Assembly (NCBI GenBank): GCA_028710895.1 | Contig: JAQTTH010000006.1 | Span: 1 to 64,000 of the forward strand | DNA: 64,000 nt | From: Paludibacter sp. | GTDB taxonomy: Bacteria; Bacteroidota; Bacteroidia; Bacteroidales; Paludibacteraceae | Reading direction: 5' to 3' | In this document: positions 41,888 to 52,110 of the stretch, in pieces | Layout: the number at the start of each line of letters is the position of its first letter | Numbering within the stretch: position 1 is the stretch's first letter | Notes under the pieces: model-generated | Told to the model about the DNA's origin: nothing | Databases searched by the model: none | What the model saw: the letters and a program-made list of their open reading frames with translations, nothing else | Position numbers and translations under genes: made by a program

Positions 41888-42709
41888 ATGAATAAAATTG
41901 TCAGTAAAGAGAATTTCTCAGCCAATGTAATAAAATTTGAAGTGGAAGCACCTCTTATTGCAAAAGCGAGAAAAGCCGGTCACTTTGTCATGGTAAAAGT
42001 AGGTGTAAAAGGTGAGCGTATACCGCTAACTATAGCAGATGCCGATTTACAGAAAGGAACAATTACCCTTGTAGTGCAAAAAATGGGCGTTTCATCATCG
42101 AAATTATGTGCACTTGAAGCCGGTGATTATATTACTGACATGGTTGGCCCATTAGGAAAAGCGACACATATCGAGAACTTTGGAACGGTTGTTTGCGCTT
42201 GTGGTGGAGTTGGTACTGCACCCATGTTACCCATAGTCGCAGCTCTGAAAAAAGCTGGTAACCGCGTAATTACGGTAATAGCAGCGCGTAACAAAGACTT
42301 AATTATCCTTGAAGAACAAATGCGCCTGCATTCCGACGAAGTAATCGTTATGACAGATGATGGGTCTTACGGCACTAAGGGCTTGGTTACAAACGGAGTA
42401 GAATCGGTAATAAATCGCGAAAAAGTGGATTTATGCGTAACAATCGGGCCGGCTATTATGATGAAATTCGTAAGCTTACTGACGAAAAAATACGAAGTCC
42501 CCACCCTGGCATCGCTCAATACAATTATGGTAGATGGAACCGGAATGTGTGGTGCCTGCCGCGTAAGTGTAGGTGGAAAAACAAAATTTGTTTGTGTCGA
42601 TGGACCCGAGTTTGATGCACATTTGGTTGATTTTGATGAAATGTTGATGCGTTTGGGTGGATACAGAGATATTGAACGGGAAGAAATGGCTAATTTCAGT
42701 AATCATTAA
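41888..42709 (+). CDS. Ferredoxin-NADP+ reductase-type subunit (NfnA/SudB-like)
   Basis: 273 residues, sulfide/dihydroorotate dehydrogenase-like FAD/NAD-binding protein. FAD domain (about 1-95: RKAGHFVMVKVGVKGERIPLTIAD), NAD(P) domain (about 105-220: VCACGGVGTAPMLPIVAALKKAGNRV) and the [2Fe-2S] cysteine loop near the end (DGTGMCGACRVSVGGKTKFVCVDGPEFD, four Cys about 221-238). With the next gene it forms an NfnAB-like NADH-dependent ferredoxin:NADP+ oxidoreductase, a flavin-bifurcating enzyme of anaerobes. Promoter: TAAATTTG at 41854-41861. Confidence 0.9.
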   Translation: MNKIVSKENFSANVIKFEVEAPLIAKARKAGHFVMVKVGVKGERIPLTIADADLQKGTITLVVQKMGVSSSKLCALEAGDYITDMVGPLGKATHIENFGTVVCACGGVGTAPMLPIVAALKKAGNRVITVIAARNKDLIILEEQMRLHSDEVIVMTDDGSYGTKGLVTNGVESVINREKVDLCVTIGPAIMMKFVSLLTKKYEVPTLASLNTIMVDGTGMCGACRVSVGGKTKFVCVDGPEFDAHLVDFDEMLMRLGGYRDIEREEMANFSNH

Positions 42710-42728
42710 TCATAAAAGAGTAAATATT

Positions 42729-44189
42729 ATGAATCATAGTGAAGAAAGAGCATTGGCATGGCGTGATGAATTACGCAAATCGATGAAAGCCAAAGAACGT
42801 ACCGACATTCCCCGTGTTCACATGCCTGAACTCAATGCTGAATACCGCAGCCATAGCCGTTTGGAAGAGGTGAACCTTGGTTTAACTGCTGAAATGGCCA
42901 TGCTAGAGGCTAAACGTTGTCTCGACTGTGCAAATCCCACCTGCATGCAAGGTTGCCCTGTTGGAATTGACATTCCTCGCTTTGTAAAGAATATTGAACG
43001 TGGGGAATTTCTGGAAGCGGCCAAAGCTCTAAAAGAAACCTCTGCCCTACCCGCTGTATGCGGACGTGTTTGTCCACAAGAGAAACAGTGTGAAGGACAA
43101 TGCGTACATTTAAAAATGAAAAAAGAAGCTGTTGCCGTTGGACATCTGGAGCGTTTCGCTGCCGACTACGAACGTGAAAGTGGCAATATCTCGGTTCCTG
43201 AAACTGCAGAAGCTAATAATATCAAAATTGCCGCTGTTGGCTCTGGTCCTGCAGGACTCGCATTTGCAGGCGACATGGCCAAACTGGGTTATGAAGTTGT
43301 TGTTTTTGAAGCATTGCATGAAATTGGTGGTGTATTAAAATATGGAATTCCTGAATTCCGTTTACCAAATGATATTGTAGATGTGGAAATTCAGAATCTG
43401 CAATCCATGGGCGTTCATTTTGTAACGAACTGCGTTGTTGGAAAAACTATTTCAATAAAAGATTTGGAAGACGATGGATTCAAAGGCATTTTTGTTGCAA
43501 GTGGTGCTGGTTTACCACGCTTTATGAACATAAAAGGTGAAAATCTGGTTGGTGTAATGTCATCAAATGAATACCTCACCCGTGTGAACCTAATGGATGC
43601 AGCCAGTGAAGATTCCGATACTCCGGTATTCAAAGGTAAGAAAGTGGCAATTATTGGTGGTGGCAATACAGCCATGGATTCTGTGCGCACAGCTCGTCGC
43701 CTTGGAGCTGAACGTGCTATGATAGTGTATCGTAGATCGGAAGAAGAAATGCCGGCCCGTTTGGAAGAAGTAAAACATGCCAAAGAAGAAGGTATAGACT
43801 TTCTGACTTTGCACAATCCAATTGAATACCTTGGTAACGAACAGGGACGTGTAACTCACATGTTGCTTCAGGTAATGGAGCTGGGCGAGCCAGATGCTTC
43901 GGGTCGCCGATCACCTGTTGAAATTCCGGGTAAAACTGAATTAATTGAAGTAGACGAAGTCGTTGTAAGTGTTGGTGTGTCACCGAATCCACTTATTCCA
44001 CAATCGGTTGAAGGACTCGAAGTGACCAAATGGGGAACTGTTGTGGTAAACAATGATACTATGCAGTCCGCTGTCCCAATCATATTTGCAGGCGGTGACA
44101 TCGTTCGAGGTGGTGCTACAGTTATCCTGGCAATGGGTGATGGACGAAAGGCAGCCAAGTCGATGGACGAATGGATTAAGAATAACTAA
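42729..44189 (+). CDS. gltA: NADPH-dependent glutamate synthase small-chain type protein (NfnB-like)
   Basis: 486 residues from the ATG at 42729; a longer frame starting at 42657 overlaps the previous gene. N-terminal iron-sulfur domain with two cysteine clusters (KRCLDCANPTCMQGCPVGIDIP, about 63-84, and CGRVCPQEKQCEGQCV, about 110-125), then two nucleotide-binding domains (AAVGSGPAGLAFAGDMA about 170-186; VAIIGGGNTAMDSVRTARRLGAE about 307-329) and the closing GDIVRGGATVILAMGDGRKAA. Homotetrameric GltA or NfnB: the preceding NfnA-like gene, 19 bp away, favours the bifurcating NfnAB complex. Confidence 0.92.
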   Translation: MNHSEERALAWRDELRKSMKAKERTDIPRVHMPELNAEYRSHSRLEEVNLGLTAEMAMLEAKRCLDCANPTCMQGCPVGIDIPRFVKNIERGEFLEAAKALKETSALPAVCGRVCPQEKQCEGQCVHLKMKKEAVAVGHLERFAADYERESGNISVPETAEANNIKIAAVGSGPAGLAFAGDMAKLGYEVVVFEALHEIGGVLKYGIPEFRLPNDIVDVEIQNLQSMGVHFVTNCVVGKTISIKDLEDDGFKGIFVASGAGLPRFMNIKGENLVGVMSSNEYLTRVNLMDAASEDSDTPVFKGKKVAIIGGGNTAMDSVRTARRLGAERAMIVYRRSEEEMPARLEEVKHAKEEGIDFLTLHNPIEYLGNEQGRVTHMLLQVMELGEPDASGRRSPVEIPGKTELIEVDEVVVSVGVSPNPLIPQSVEGLEVTKWGTVVVNNDTMQSAVPIIFAGGDIVRGGATVILAMGDGRKAAKSMDEWIKNN

Positions 44190-44206
44190 TCCCAATTGAA
44201 AATATC

Positions 44207-44246
44207 AAAAAAGGAGCATATACCAATTGGTAAATGCTCCTTTTTT
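44207..44246 (+). terminator. Terminator after NfnB-like gene
   Basis: 13-bp arms AAAAAAGGAGCAT / ATGCTCCTTTTTT enclosing a second small palindrome ACCAATTGGT. Convergent with queA, so it can serve both. Confidence 0.9.
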
Positions 44247-44266
44247 ATATTATATATTTAAAATAA

Positions 44267-45316
44267 TTAGATAATCAACATCGCATCACCATACACTCCG
44301 AATTTATATTCTTCTTTTATAGCTAGCTCGTAAGCTTTCATAATCAAATCATAATCTCCAAAAGCTGCTGTGAGCATTATCAAGGTTGAATATGGTAAAT
44401 GAAAGTTTGTAATCATTGAATTAGCTACTGTAAAATCGTAAGGAGGGAAAATAAATTTGTTTGTCCAACCATCATAGGATTTTATTTTACCTTCAGTTCC
44501 AACTACTGTTTCCAAAGCACGCATAACAGTTACACCAACAGCACAAATACTCTTGTTTTCATCACGGGCTTTATTTACCTTTAATGCAGTTTCTTTGGTA
44601 ACTAGCATTTGCTCCGAGTCCATTTTATGCTTAGTCAAATCTTCTACATCGATATCACGGAAGTTGCCCAAACTCATATGAGAAGTTATATAGGTAGTGT
44701 CAATACCCTTAATTTCCATACGTTTCATCAACTCTCTACTAAAGTGCATACCTGCAGCAGGGGCAGAAACAGCACCTTCATTTTTCGCGAAAATAGTCTG
44801 GAAACGGTCAGCATCCTCCGGTTCTACCTGACGGGTAATATTGCGTGGAAGTGGAGTTTCACCTAATGAATAAAGACCTTTTCTGAATTCTTCGTGTGTT
44901 CCATCAAATAAGAAACGTAATGTACGACCACGAGAAGTTGTGTTGTCAATTACTTCAGCTACAATCGAATCGTCTTCACCAAAATAGAGTTTATTACCGA
45001 TACGTATTTTACGTGCAGGTTCAACCAGCACATCCCAAAGCCGCATTTCATGGTTCAACTCACGTAATAAAAAGACTTCAATCTGAGCTCCTGTTTTTTC
45101 TTTATTTCCATACAACCGTGCTGGAAAAACCTTTGTATCATTAAAAATGAACAAATCATGTTCGTTGAAATATTCAAGCACATCTTTAAAGGTTCTGTGC
45201 TCTATCTCGCCTGTTTTGCGATGCACTACCATCAAGCGCGACTCGTCGCGATGTTTTGCCGGATATTGCGCAATTAATTCATCCGGCAACTTGAACTTAA
45301 ACTTTGATAACTTCAT
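44267..45316 (-). CDS. queA: tRNA preQ1(34) S-adenosylmethionine ribosyltransferase-isomerase
   Basis: 349 residues, normal length. Transfers and isomerises ribose from AdoMet onto preQ1 at tRNA position 34, forming epoxyqueuosine. Start [70 protein letters not shown] (about 155-190) is the family core, followed by [16 protein letters not shown] and the late [17 protein letters not shown]. It is separated from truB by 3 bp, so co-transcribed. Another queuosine gene, tgt, lies at 58.5 kb. Confidence 0.97.
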   Translation of the reverse strand: MKLSKFKFKLPDELIAQYPAKHRDESRLMVVHRKTGEIEHRTFKDVLEYFNEHDLFIFNDTKVFPARLYGNKEKTGAQIEVFLLRELNHEMRLWDVLVEPARKIRIGNKLYFGEDDSIVAEVIDNTTSRGRTLRFLFDGTHEEFRKGLYSLGETPLPRNITRQVEPEDADRFQTIFAKNEGAVSAPAAGMHFSRELMKRMEIKGIDTTYITSHMSLGNFRDIDVEDLTKHKMDSEQMLVTKETALKVNKARDENKSICAVGVTVMRALETVVGTEGKIKSYDGWTNKFIFPPYDFTVANSMITNFHLPYSTLIMLTAAFGDYDLIMKAYELAIKEEYKFGVYGDAMLII

Positions 45317-45319
45317 ATT

Positions 45320-46075
45320 TTATTGTTTAATTGTTTCTAATTCATTATTTTCGATAACTGTCATGTTATCATTTTCATGTTGCGATTTGAGAATTTCAGC
45401 CTCAACATGTAGCACCAAATCATCTATTTGCCAGCAATCGGCAAGTCTAACCTCTCCAATTCGGGTTCTTTCCAATCCTATTAAATGAGCTCCGCTACCC
45501 AAAGCTAATCCAATATCACGTGCCAATGCTCTAATATAAGTTCCTTTACTGCATACCACCCTGATTTTCAACACAGGTAGCGTAAAGTCTAATACCTCAA
45601 TCTCATCTATAACCAATAATTTTGGTTTAAGTTCAACTTCCTGTCCGTCACGGGCATAATCGTAAGCTCGTTTACCATCCACTTTTACCGCAGAATAGGC
45701 CGGCGGAACCTGCCAAATCTCACCGATAAAACGTGGAATTACCTCGTCAACCAAAGCGCGCGTTATATGTTTAGTCGGAAAAGTAGCATCTACAGGCAAT
45801 TCAAGATCAAATGATGGTGTTGTGGCCCCCAATTCAAGAGTTGCAATGTATTCTTTTGTCTGATACTGAAATTCTTCAATAAGTTTTGTTGATTTTCCGG
45901 TACAAATTATCATCACGCCCGTTGCCAGAGGATCAAGTGTGCCAGCATGGCCCACTTTCAACTTTTTCATTTTAAGCGTCTTTTGCAACTTCCAACGCAA
46001 CTTACTCACTAAATTGAACGAAGTCCAATTCAATGGTTTAGCTACATACAACACTTCACCCTTTACAAAATCCAT
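45320..46075 (-). CDS. truB: tRNA pseudouridine(55) synthase
   Basis: 251 residues. Forms pseudouridine 55 in the T-loop of tRNAs. Catalytic aspartate in VGHAGTLDPLATGVMIICTGK (about 42-62); KPLNWTSFNLVSKLRWKL start; QVPPAYSAVKVDGKRAYDYAR and VVCSKGTYIRALARDIG are conserved. Shorter than E. coli TruB (314) because the C-terminal PUA domain is reduced, common in this phylum. Operon with uppP upstream (48 bp) and queA downstream (3 bp). Confidence 0.96.
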   Translation of the reverse strand: MDFVKGEVLYVAKPLNWTSFNLVSKLRWKLQKTLKMKKLKVGHAGTLDPLATGVMIICTGKSTKLIEEFQYQTKEYIATLELGATTPSFDLELPVDATFPTKHITRALVDEVIPRFIGEIWQVPPAYSAVKVDGKRAYDYARDGQEVELKPKLLVIDEIEVLDFTLPVLKIRVVCSKGTYIRALARDIGLALGSGAHLIGLERTRIGEVRLADCWQIDDLVLHVEAEILKSQHENDNMTVIENNELETIKQ

Positions 46076-46123
46076 TTTTTATTCGTTTAAGACGCACTAC
46101 TGACGTCTGAATAGGGACTCAAA

Positions 46124-46918
46124 TTATAAGATACTTAAATCAACTCCCAAGAGAAGTAATACTAAAATAGCGACACCTACCACAATTCTATAATATCCAA
46201 AAGCTTTGAATCCATTTTTGGTAATAAACCCAATAAAGAATTTTATAGCAATCATGGCGACAATAAATGCCACAATATTTCCGATTAGCAGGCTAACCAA
46301 ATTATCCGATAACATGGATATACCAGTAGGATCTTTTACAATTTTCAATAATTTATATCCCGAAGCTGCTGCCATAGTTGGAACAGCCAGAAAAAATGAA
46401 AATTCTGCAGCATTCTTACGTGAAAGTTTGGTTGTCATACCTCCCACAATAGTAGCCATGGAGCGGGAAACGCCGGGAATCATTGCAATACATTGAAAGA
46501 AACCAACTTTCAGAGATCGTTTCCAATCCATAGTCTGATCTTCTGTTGTTTTATCGAACCATTTATCGACAAACAACATTAAGATACCACCAAGAACTAA
46601 CATTATAGCTACAACCGTCACATTCTCGAGGAGGCTATCAATATAATCGCTTGCCAAAAATCCGATTACAGCTGCCGGCAGAAATGCAATAAGCAATTTC
46701 CAATAAAAATCAAGACTTTGAAAAAAGCGTTTCCAATATAAAACTATAACCGAAAGAATAGCTCCAAACTGAATGTTTACTGTAAAAGCTTTTACAAACT
46801 CTGTACTTTCTACATTTAAAATTTTTTCAGCAATAATCATATGCCCTGTCGACGAAACCGGCAAAAACTCTGTCAATCCTTCAACAATGGCTATAATAAT
46901 AGTTTGTATTATGCTCAT
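46124..46918 (-). CDS. uppP: Undecaprenyl-diphosphate phosphatase
   Basis: 264 residues, BacA/UppP family, seven to eight membrane helices. Recycles undecaprenyl diphosphate for peptidoglycan and polysaccharide synthesis. Signature motifs: AIVEGLTEFLPVSSTGHMII (about 10-29) and IPGVSRSMATIVGGM (about 147-161), with the Glu-rich and PGxSRS active-site residues. Two bases separate it from the DUF3098 gene upstream, so they form one transcript with ftsX further upstream. Confidence 0.97.
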   Translation of the reverse strand: MSIIQTIIIAIVEGLTEFLPVSSTGHMIIAEKILNVESTEFVKAFTVNIQFGAILSVIVLYWKRFFQSLDFYWKLLIAFLPAAVIGFLASDYIDSLLENVTVVAIMLVLGGILMLFVDKWFDKTTEDQTMDWKRSLKVGFFQCIAMIPGVSRSMATIVGGMTTKLSRKNAAEFSFFLAVPTMAAASGYKLLKIVKDPTGISMLSDNLVSLLIGNIVAFIVAMIAIKFFIGFITKNGFKAFGYYRIVVGVAILVLLLLGVDLSIL

Positions 46919-46920
46919 CC

Positions 46921-47148
46921 TTATTTACTTTTCGGTTTAAATAAGATAGCAAAAATAATGAAAACAAAACCGAATAATGAAACCATTGGTGCTACAGTTA
47001 TTCTACGTGCACTGAAAATATCCGGATTATATTCAACACCGGTTGTAGAACCACCCATAAGGAAAAATCCTAAAACGATAATAACAAAACCAACGGCAAT
47101 CAATATAAGATTGATTTTGCCCAACGTAAAACCTTTATTTTCTTCCAT
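46921..47148 (-). CDS. DUF3098 small membrane protein
   Basis: 75 residues with two hydrophobic helices (about 10-32 and 53-71). GKINLILIAVGFVIIVLGFFLMGG ... YNPDIFSARRITVAPMVSLFGFVFIIFAILFKPK is the DUF3098 pattern. Position between ftsX (35 bp) and uppP (2 bp) is conserved in Bacteroidota and suggests a cell-envelope role; function not established. Confidence 0.9.
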   Translation of the reverse strand: MEENKGFTLGKINLILIAVGFVIIVLGFFLMGGSTTGVEYNPDIFSARRITVAPMVSLFGFVFIIFAILFKPKSK

Positions 47149-47183
47149 ATTGTAATTGAATTTTTTAGAATGTACTATTGTAA

Positions 47184-48065
47184 TTAAATGATATGCAATT
47201 CATTCGAGTTCATACGCAGGTATCTTCCTACGGCAAAATAAGACGAAACTCCTGTAAGTAAAGCGCCTAAAAAGACAACTGAAAAACTTACCAGAAGAAT
47301 GTTTCCGGTTGGCATTATCATTCCCGGCACACCAAACTCTGTTTGCACAAAAACTATAACTCCGATTAATAAAACGATTGAAATAACAGCAGCTATGAGA
47401 CCATTTATAATACTACTTATCAAATAAGGCCTACGTATAAACCAGGGTGTTGCCCCGACAAGTTTCATTGTATTAATCAAGAAACGATTAGAATATAAAC
47501 CCAATCGAATAGTATTATTAATCAGAGCAATTGAAACAAAAAGTAAAATTGCTGCAATGCCCAGTAATACCAAGCTTAACTTCCTTACATTATCATTCAC
47601 CAGGCTTACCATATCTTTCTGATAAACAACCTGATTTATATTCTCAAATGCTTTAAGTTTAGATTGAATCAGAACTACACTTTCGTTATTTGCATATTGA
47701 GCATGTAGCTTGACTTCTATTGATGCCTTCAATGGATTGTAACCTAAAAATTCCTGTGGATTATCGCCTAAACTTGATATATGGTCTTTTAAAGCAGCTT
47801 CCTTTGAAATATATTCCACAGATTTGGCATAAGGAGATGCCTCCAGGTACTTCACCAATCGCTGTTCTTCGGCTGTAGAAATTTTATCTTCCAATATAAT
47901 TGACAAATTGATATTTTCTTTTACATAGGTACTCATATCCCGAGCCACCAACAATAACAGAAACACCATTCCAACCAAAAATAACACCAACGACATACTA
48001 ACAGTAGATGTTAGTTGTATATTTCTTAAACCCGGTTTCCCGATACTCATTTTTTCTTTAGTCAT
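47184..48065 (-). CDS. ftsX: Cell-division protein FtsX (ABC permease)
   Basis: 293 residues with four membrane helices (about 23-43, 168-190, 218-240 and 260-280) and a periplasmic loop between the first two (about 44-160), the FtsX layout. FtsX with FtsE activates peptidoglycan hydrolases during division. SMSLVLFLVGMVFLLL, the YNPLKASIEVKL segment and NTMKLVGATPWFIRRPYL are family features. ftsE is not adjacent. It lies 15 bp after the YfhO-like gene. Confidence 0.93.
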   Translation of the reverse strand: MTKEKMSIGKPGLRNIQLTSTVSMSLVLFLVGMVFLLLLVARDMSTYVKENINLSIILEDKISTAEEQRLVKYLEASPYAKSVEYISKEAALKDHISSLGDNPQEFLGYNPLKASIEVKLHAQYANNESVVLIQSKLKAFENINQVVYQKDMVSLVNDNVRKLSLVLLGIAAILLFVSIALINNTIRLGLYSNRFLINTMKLVGATPWFIRRPYLISSIINGLIAAVISIVLLIGVIVFVQTEFGVPGMIMPTGNILLVSFSVVFLGALLTGVSSYFAVGRYLRMNSNELHII

Positions 48066-48080
48066 ATCTTTCTGAGAATA

Positions 48081-50582
48081 TTATTTTTTGATTTCAGACT
48101 TTGCGATTTGATTTTTAGATTTTTTCCATTGAAAAAATAAATAAATCAAAATTGACAAGACTAATATTATTGACGAAATCAACGAGAGTATATTACCAAC
48201 ACTATAAGCTTTGGGTTCAAACTTAAATTCAATTTCGTAAGAACCGGCTTTTAGTGCCATTGCGCGCAACAGGTAATTTGCACGTACATACGGAACCTTT
48301 TGTCCATTTATATACGCATTCCAGCCTTTGTCGTAATATACCTCCGAGAATACTGCCACCTGATCGGTTTTAGAACTAAAGTTGTAAGTCAAATGATTTG
48401 GTTCGCTTTTAGTCAGAGAAATATGAGCCGAACTGTCAGCAGTAAGCGAAGTTGGCAATTGTGAAGCAAATGACTTATCAACAACCATTTCTGATTTAGT
48501 ATTAATCTCCCCAACCAATTTCATTTCTTCATTGGCGTCAGCAGCGATTCGGATATTTTTCACAAACCAGGCATTACCATTTGCATACGGATTTACCAAC
48601 GGTGCTGCTTCCTTATTGTAAATCAGATACTTCATGTTAAGCATATTCAACACGCCCAATGAGTCAAGAGTTGGTGCAATTTGGTCGAATGATTTAGCAT
48701 GTCCGAAAGCTCCAAAGAGTTGTCCCATCTCAGCAGTAATCTGCATATTAATCAGTTCCTGGTAACGACGAAGTTTTGCGGCATGGTACCCACCAATATT
48801 ATTATGAAAGTAGGACGGCTTAGCATCCTGAAAAACATCTGTAGTTGCATCCAATACACGGTAGTTAGATTTATCCTGAAGAATAATTTTGTCAGCAGTA
48901 GATGGCAAAATTAATGTTTCTATTTTACGTTTCTTTTGGAAATTATCGTTGCTCAAATACCGTTTTGATACAGGAGCTAAGTCAAAAATGATTAAGATCC
49001 CCAACAATACATAAGCAACATTCTTTTTCAACATTCCTTTAATGTACAAAAACAGCAAACCTACTGAACCAATGATAAATGCCAACGAACGAAATGCATC
49101 TGAACGTAACATCGACTCACGATCCAAAGGCAATGTTTCCTTTAGGAACGAATAATCACCTTTAAACTGAGCATCTGCAGGTGACACAAAGCTTCCCGCC
49201 AATGATGGAATAAGTGCAAAAATAAGCGCAATTCCACCGGTAATCGCTGCACTTATAAGTAATGGTCGAATCAATTTTTGTTTATCTGTTGATTCATTAA
49301 AGACTTCCTTAAGGGCCAAAATCGCCAGCAAAGTCATACCAAAACAAGTAGCCACCAAGGTCATTGAAACTGTACGGAACTTGTTGTACATAGGTACATA
49401 GTTGATAAATAAATCCGTGAGCCACATAAAGTTTTTACCCCACGAAAGCATTAATGTCAATGCAATCATTGGAAGTAGCCACCATTTAATTCTTTTCTCA
49501 ACAATAAAAAGGCCTAACACAAAAAGAAAGCAAATAATAGCACCAATATAAACAGGACCTGAAGTACCAGGTTGATCACCCCAATAAAGTGGCAATGGCA
49601 TTTCCTTTAGCATTTTTTCTACATTTGGCACTCCGAATCCGGAAAGTTTTTTACCAGTTTCACTCGTCGCATCCAATGCAACAGCACTTGCTCCACCTTT
49701 AAAATTGGGGATTAGCAATGTCATTGTTTCGTCTATGCCATAACTCCATTGAGTAATATAATCTTTATTAAGTCCTTGTTGTGAATTTTGAGTATCTACA
49801 GTAAGTCCGTTAGATTCTCCTCGCATTGTATATTGACCATATTCATATGTAGTCCACAAAGTCATAGCATTAATGCCAAGCGCAATTGCGGCAGCAATAA
49901 TCAACATCCCAACTGATTTGAAGAAACCTTTAAGTTCCTTTTCCTTTACACTAAAGATTAGTTCAGCAACAGCAAAAATAAGTAGAACTATGAGCGTATA
50001 ATAAAGAATTTGAACGTGATTAGCACGAATAGCTAAACTAAGGAAAAATGCAGTGAGGATACTACCCAACAATTTCTTATCCCTGAATGCCAGGAATACA
50101 CTACCAATTAATGGAGCCATATATGCTATTGTTATGGCTTTAGAATTATGTCCTGCAGCAATTATCACAAAATTATAAGAAGCAAAAGTAAATGCTATTG
50201 CCCCAACTATTGACAACCAGGGATTTACCCTGAAAGAAAGAAGTAAAATGTAAAATCCAATTAGATATAAAATGACAAAAAAGACTGGACCTGGGAATAT
50301 TGTCAGTATTTTTTCAACATAATTCATAACATTATAAGGTTGCTTCAATGATATCTGGTATGTTGGCATACCACCAAACATTGTATTAGACCATAAAGCT
50401 ACATCATTGTGTGAAGCATTATAATCAATAGTGGATTTAGCCATATATATCCAACTCTCAGTATCGTGCCCTATTAGTTGTTTACCCTCCAATACTGGGG
50501 TGAAATACATATATGAAATGCAGATAAAAAGAAGTATTGCAGCAATGTGCGGTACAAGTTTGGTAAGAGCAGTTTTATTCAT
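48081..50582 (-). CDS. YfhO-family large membrane protein
   Basis: 833 residues with an N-terminal helix and at least twelve further membrane segments, a large extracytoplasmic domain (about 590-790) and a final helix (about 795-817) followed by a basic tail. GHDTESWIYMAKSTIDY, SLKQPYN, and YDKGWNAYINGQKVPYVRANYLLRAMALKAGSYEIEFKFEPKAY are characteristic of YfhO proteins, which in Gram-positives are involved in glycosylating lipoteichoic acid or lipids. In Bacteroidota the substrate is unknown; GT-C glycosyltransferase activity is the likely function. First gene of the YfhO-ftsX-DUF3098-uppP-truB-queA run. Confidence 0.9.
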   Translation of the reverse strand: MNKTALTKLVPHIAAILLFICISYMYFTPVLEGKQLIGHDTESWIYMAKSTIDYNASHNDVALWSNTMFGGMPTYQISLKQPYNVMNYVEKILTIFPGPVFFVILYLIGFYILLLSFRVNPWLSIVGAIAFTFASYNFVIIAAGHNSKAITIAYMAPLIGSVFLAFRDKKLLGSILTAFFLSLAIRANHVQILYYTLIVLLIFAVAELIFSVKEKELKGFFKSVGMLIIAAAIALGINAMTLWTTYEYGQYTMRGESNGLTVDTQNSQQGLNKDYITQWSYGIDETMTLLIPNFKGGASAVALDATSETGKKLSGFGVPNVEKMLKEMPLPLYWGDQPGTSGPVYIGAIICFLFVLGLFIVEKRIKWWLLPMIALTLMLSWGKNFMWLTDLFINYVPMYNKFRTVSMTLVATCFGMTLLAILALKEVFNESTDKQKLIRPLLISAAITGGIALIFALIPSLAGSFVSPADAQFKGDYSFLKETLPLDRESMLRSDAFRSLAFIIGSVGLLFLYIKGMLKKNVAYVLLGILIIFDLAPVSKRYLSNDNFQKKRKIETLILPSTADKIILQDKSNYRVLDATTDVFQDAKPSYFHNNIGGYHAAKLRRYQELINMQITAEMGQLFGAFGHAKSFDQIAPTLDSLGVLNMLNMKYLIYNKEAAPLVNPYANGNAWFVKNIRIAADANEEMKLVGEINTKSEMVVDKSFASQLPTSLTADSSAHISLTKSEPNHLTYNFSSKTDQVAVFSEVYYDKGWNAYINGQKVPYVRANYLLRAMALKAGSYEIEFKFEPKAYSVGNILSLISSIILVLSILIYLFFQWKKSKNQIAKSEIKK

Positions 50583-50782
50583 GATTACATAAGTGGTTTA
50601 CTAAAAAGCAGTTTTGGGAAAAATCATACAAAAGTACATCATTTATTCACAATTGATATCCAGGTAGGGGTTAAAATAACAAAAAAGAAACAAGATTCCT
50701 TAGGGATTGACCATGATATAACATTTTTTCATAGATTCCATTACAACTTTAACGAACCAACTTTGATTCAGCAATTTTCAGA

Positions 50783-50813
50783 TTGTCAATTTTGCAAATT
50801 ATCCGTACCTTTG
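50783..50813 (+). promoter_or_regulatory. Promoter of sufS
   Basis: TTG (50783-50785), 20-bp spacer, TACCTTTG (50806-50813): an excellent Bacteroidota promoter, 35 bp before the sufS ATG. Confidence 0.82.
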
Positions 50814-50848
50814 TCGAACAAAAACACGTTCAAACAGTTTCTTTAAAC

Positions 50849-52072
50849 ATGAACACAGAAGAGATACAACATATTCGAGCTGATTTTCCAATTTTGGAAG
50901 AGAAGATTTACAATAAAGATCTGATATACTTTGATAATGGTGCCACAACTCAAAAACCATGTTGTGTAGTTGAGAAAATCGAAAATGGTTATTATCATCT
51001 AAATGCCAATATTCATCGTGGGGTACACTTTTTAAGCCAGAAAGCCACCGAAGAACATGAAGCTGCCAGGACCACTGTGGCTGATTTTTTAGGAGCAAAA
51101 AAACGTGAGGAAATAATCTTTACACGAGGAACTACAGAAGCAATAAACCTGGTAGCAACTTCATTTGGTGAGGTGTTTTGTGAAAAAGGCGACGAAATTG
51201 TTATCTCTGTTATGGAACACCACTCAAACATCGTTCCATGGCAAATGCTTTGTGAGAGGAAAGGACTGGTGCTACGTGTTATTCAAATGAATGATAAAGG
51301 CGAACTGGATATTCAAAATTTCAAAACACTTCTCAACCCCAAAACCCGTATTGTTTCAGTAACCCATGTTTCTAACGTTTTGGGAACCGTGAATCCGGTT
51401 GCAGAAATCATAAAGATAGCTCACGAACAAAATATCCCTGTATTAGTTGACGGAGCTCAGGCTGTTCCTCATGTAAAAGTAAATGTAACTGAACTTGATG
51501 CTGACTTTTATGTGTTTTCCGGCCACAAAATCTACGGTCCAACCGGAATAGGAGCATTGTACGGCAAAGAGAAATGGCTAAACCAAATGCCTCCGTATCA
51601 AGGTGGTGGCGAAATGATTCAAACTGTTACGTTTGAGAAAACAACATATAACGAATTACCGTTCAAATTCGAAGCTGGCACACCCGATTATATTGGTTCA
51701 ACAGCTTTGGCAGAAGCTTTACGCTACGTTGAAAAAATAGGAATATCCAATATTGCTGCCTATGAACATGAATTATTAGTTTACGGCACTCAACGATTAA
51801 TGGAGATTGATGGGATGAGAATTATTGGTACTGCAACAGAAAAAAGTTCTGTAATTTCGTTTCTTGTTGATGAAATTCATCCATACGACATTGGCATTCT
51901 GCTCGATAAGCTTGGGATTGCTGTTCGTACTGGACATCACTGCGCACAACCATTAATTGACTCACTTGGAATACCCGGAACTGTACGCGCATCATTTGCA
52001 TTTTACAATACCAAAGAAGAAATTGATAACTTTGTGGCTGCATTAAAAAGGGTAGTCACAATGCTTAGCTAA
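50849..52072 (+). CDS. sufS: SufS-type cysteine desulfurase
   Basis: 407 residues from the ATG at 50849 (MNTEEIQHIRADFPILEEK). A longer frame from 50783 would begin inside the promoter and is rejected. PLP enzyme that takes sulfur from cysteine for Fe-S cluster assembly. FDNGATTQKP, GTTEAINLVATSFG, MEHHSNIVPWQ, VDGAQAVPH, the PLP lysine in FSGHKIYGPTGIGALYG, and the active-site cysteine in RTGHHCAQPL (about 367-376) identify group II desulfurases. Next gene is its partner sufE, so they act together. Confidence 0.96.
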   Translation: MNTEEIQHIRADFPILEEKIYNKDLIYFDNGATTQKPCCVVEKIENGYYHLNANIHRGVHFLSQKATEEHEAARTTVADFLGAKKREEIIFTRGTTEAINLVATSFGEVFCEKGDEIVISVMEHHSNIVPWQMLCERKGLVLRVIQMNDKGELDIQNFKTLLNPKTRIVSVTHVSNVLGTVNPVAEIIKIAHEQNIPVLVDGAQAVPHVKVNVTELDADFYVFSGHKIYGPTGIGALYGKEKWLNQMPPYQGGGEMIQTVTFEKTTYNELPFKFEAGTPDYIGSTALAEALRYVEKIGISNIAAYEHELLVYGTQRLMEIDGMRIIGTATEKSSVISFLVDEIHPYDIGILLDKLGIAVRTGHHCAQPLIDSLGIPGTVRASFAFYNTKEEIDNFVAALKRVVTMLS

Positions 52073-52110
52073 AACAACAAATGACATTCAACAAAATATT
52101 AATTGCAAAA

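Noticed and set aside
50783-50848. Longer N-terminus for SufS
   Set aside because: The extension overlaps the TTG-N20-TACCTTTG promoter, and the family start is MNTEEIQHIRADFP.
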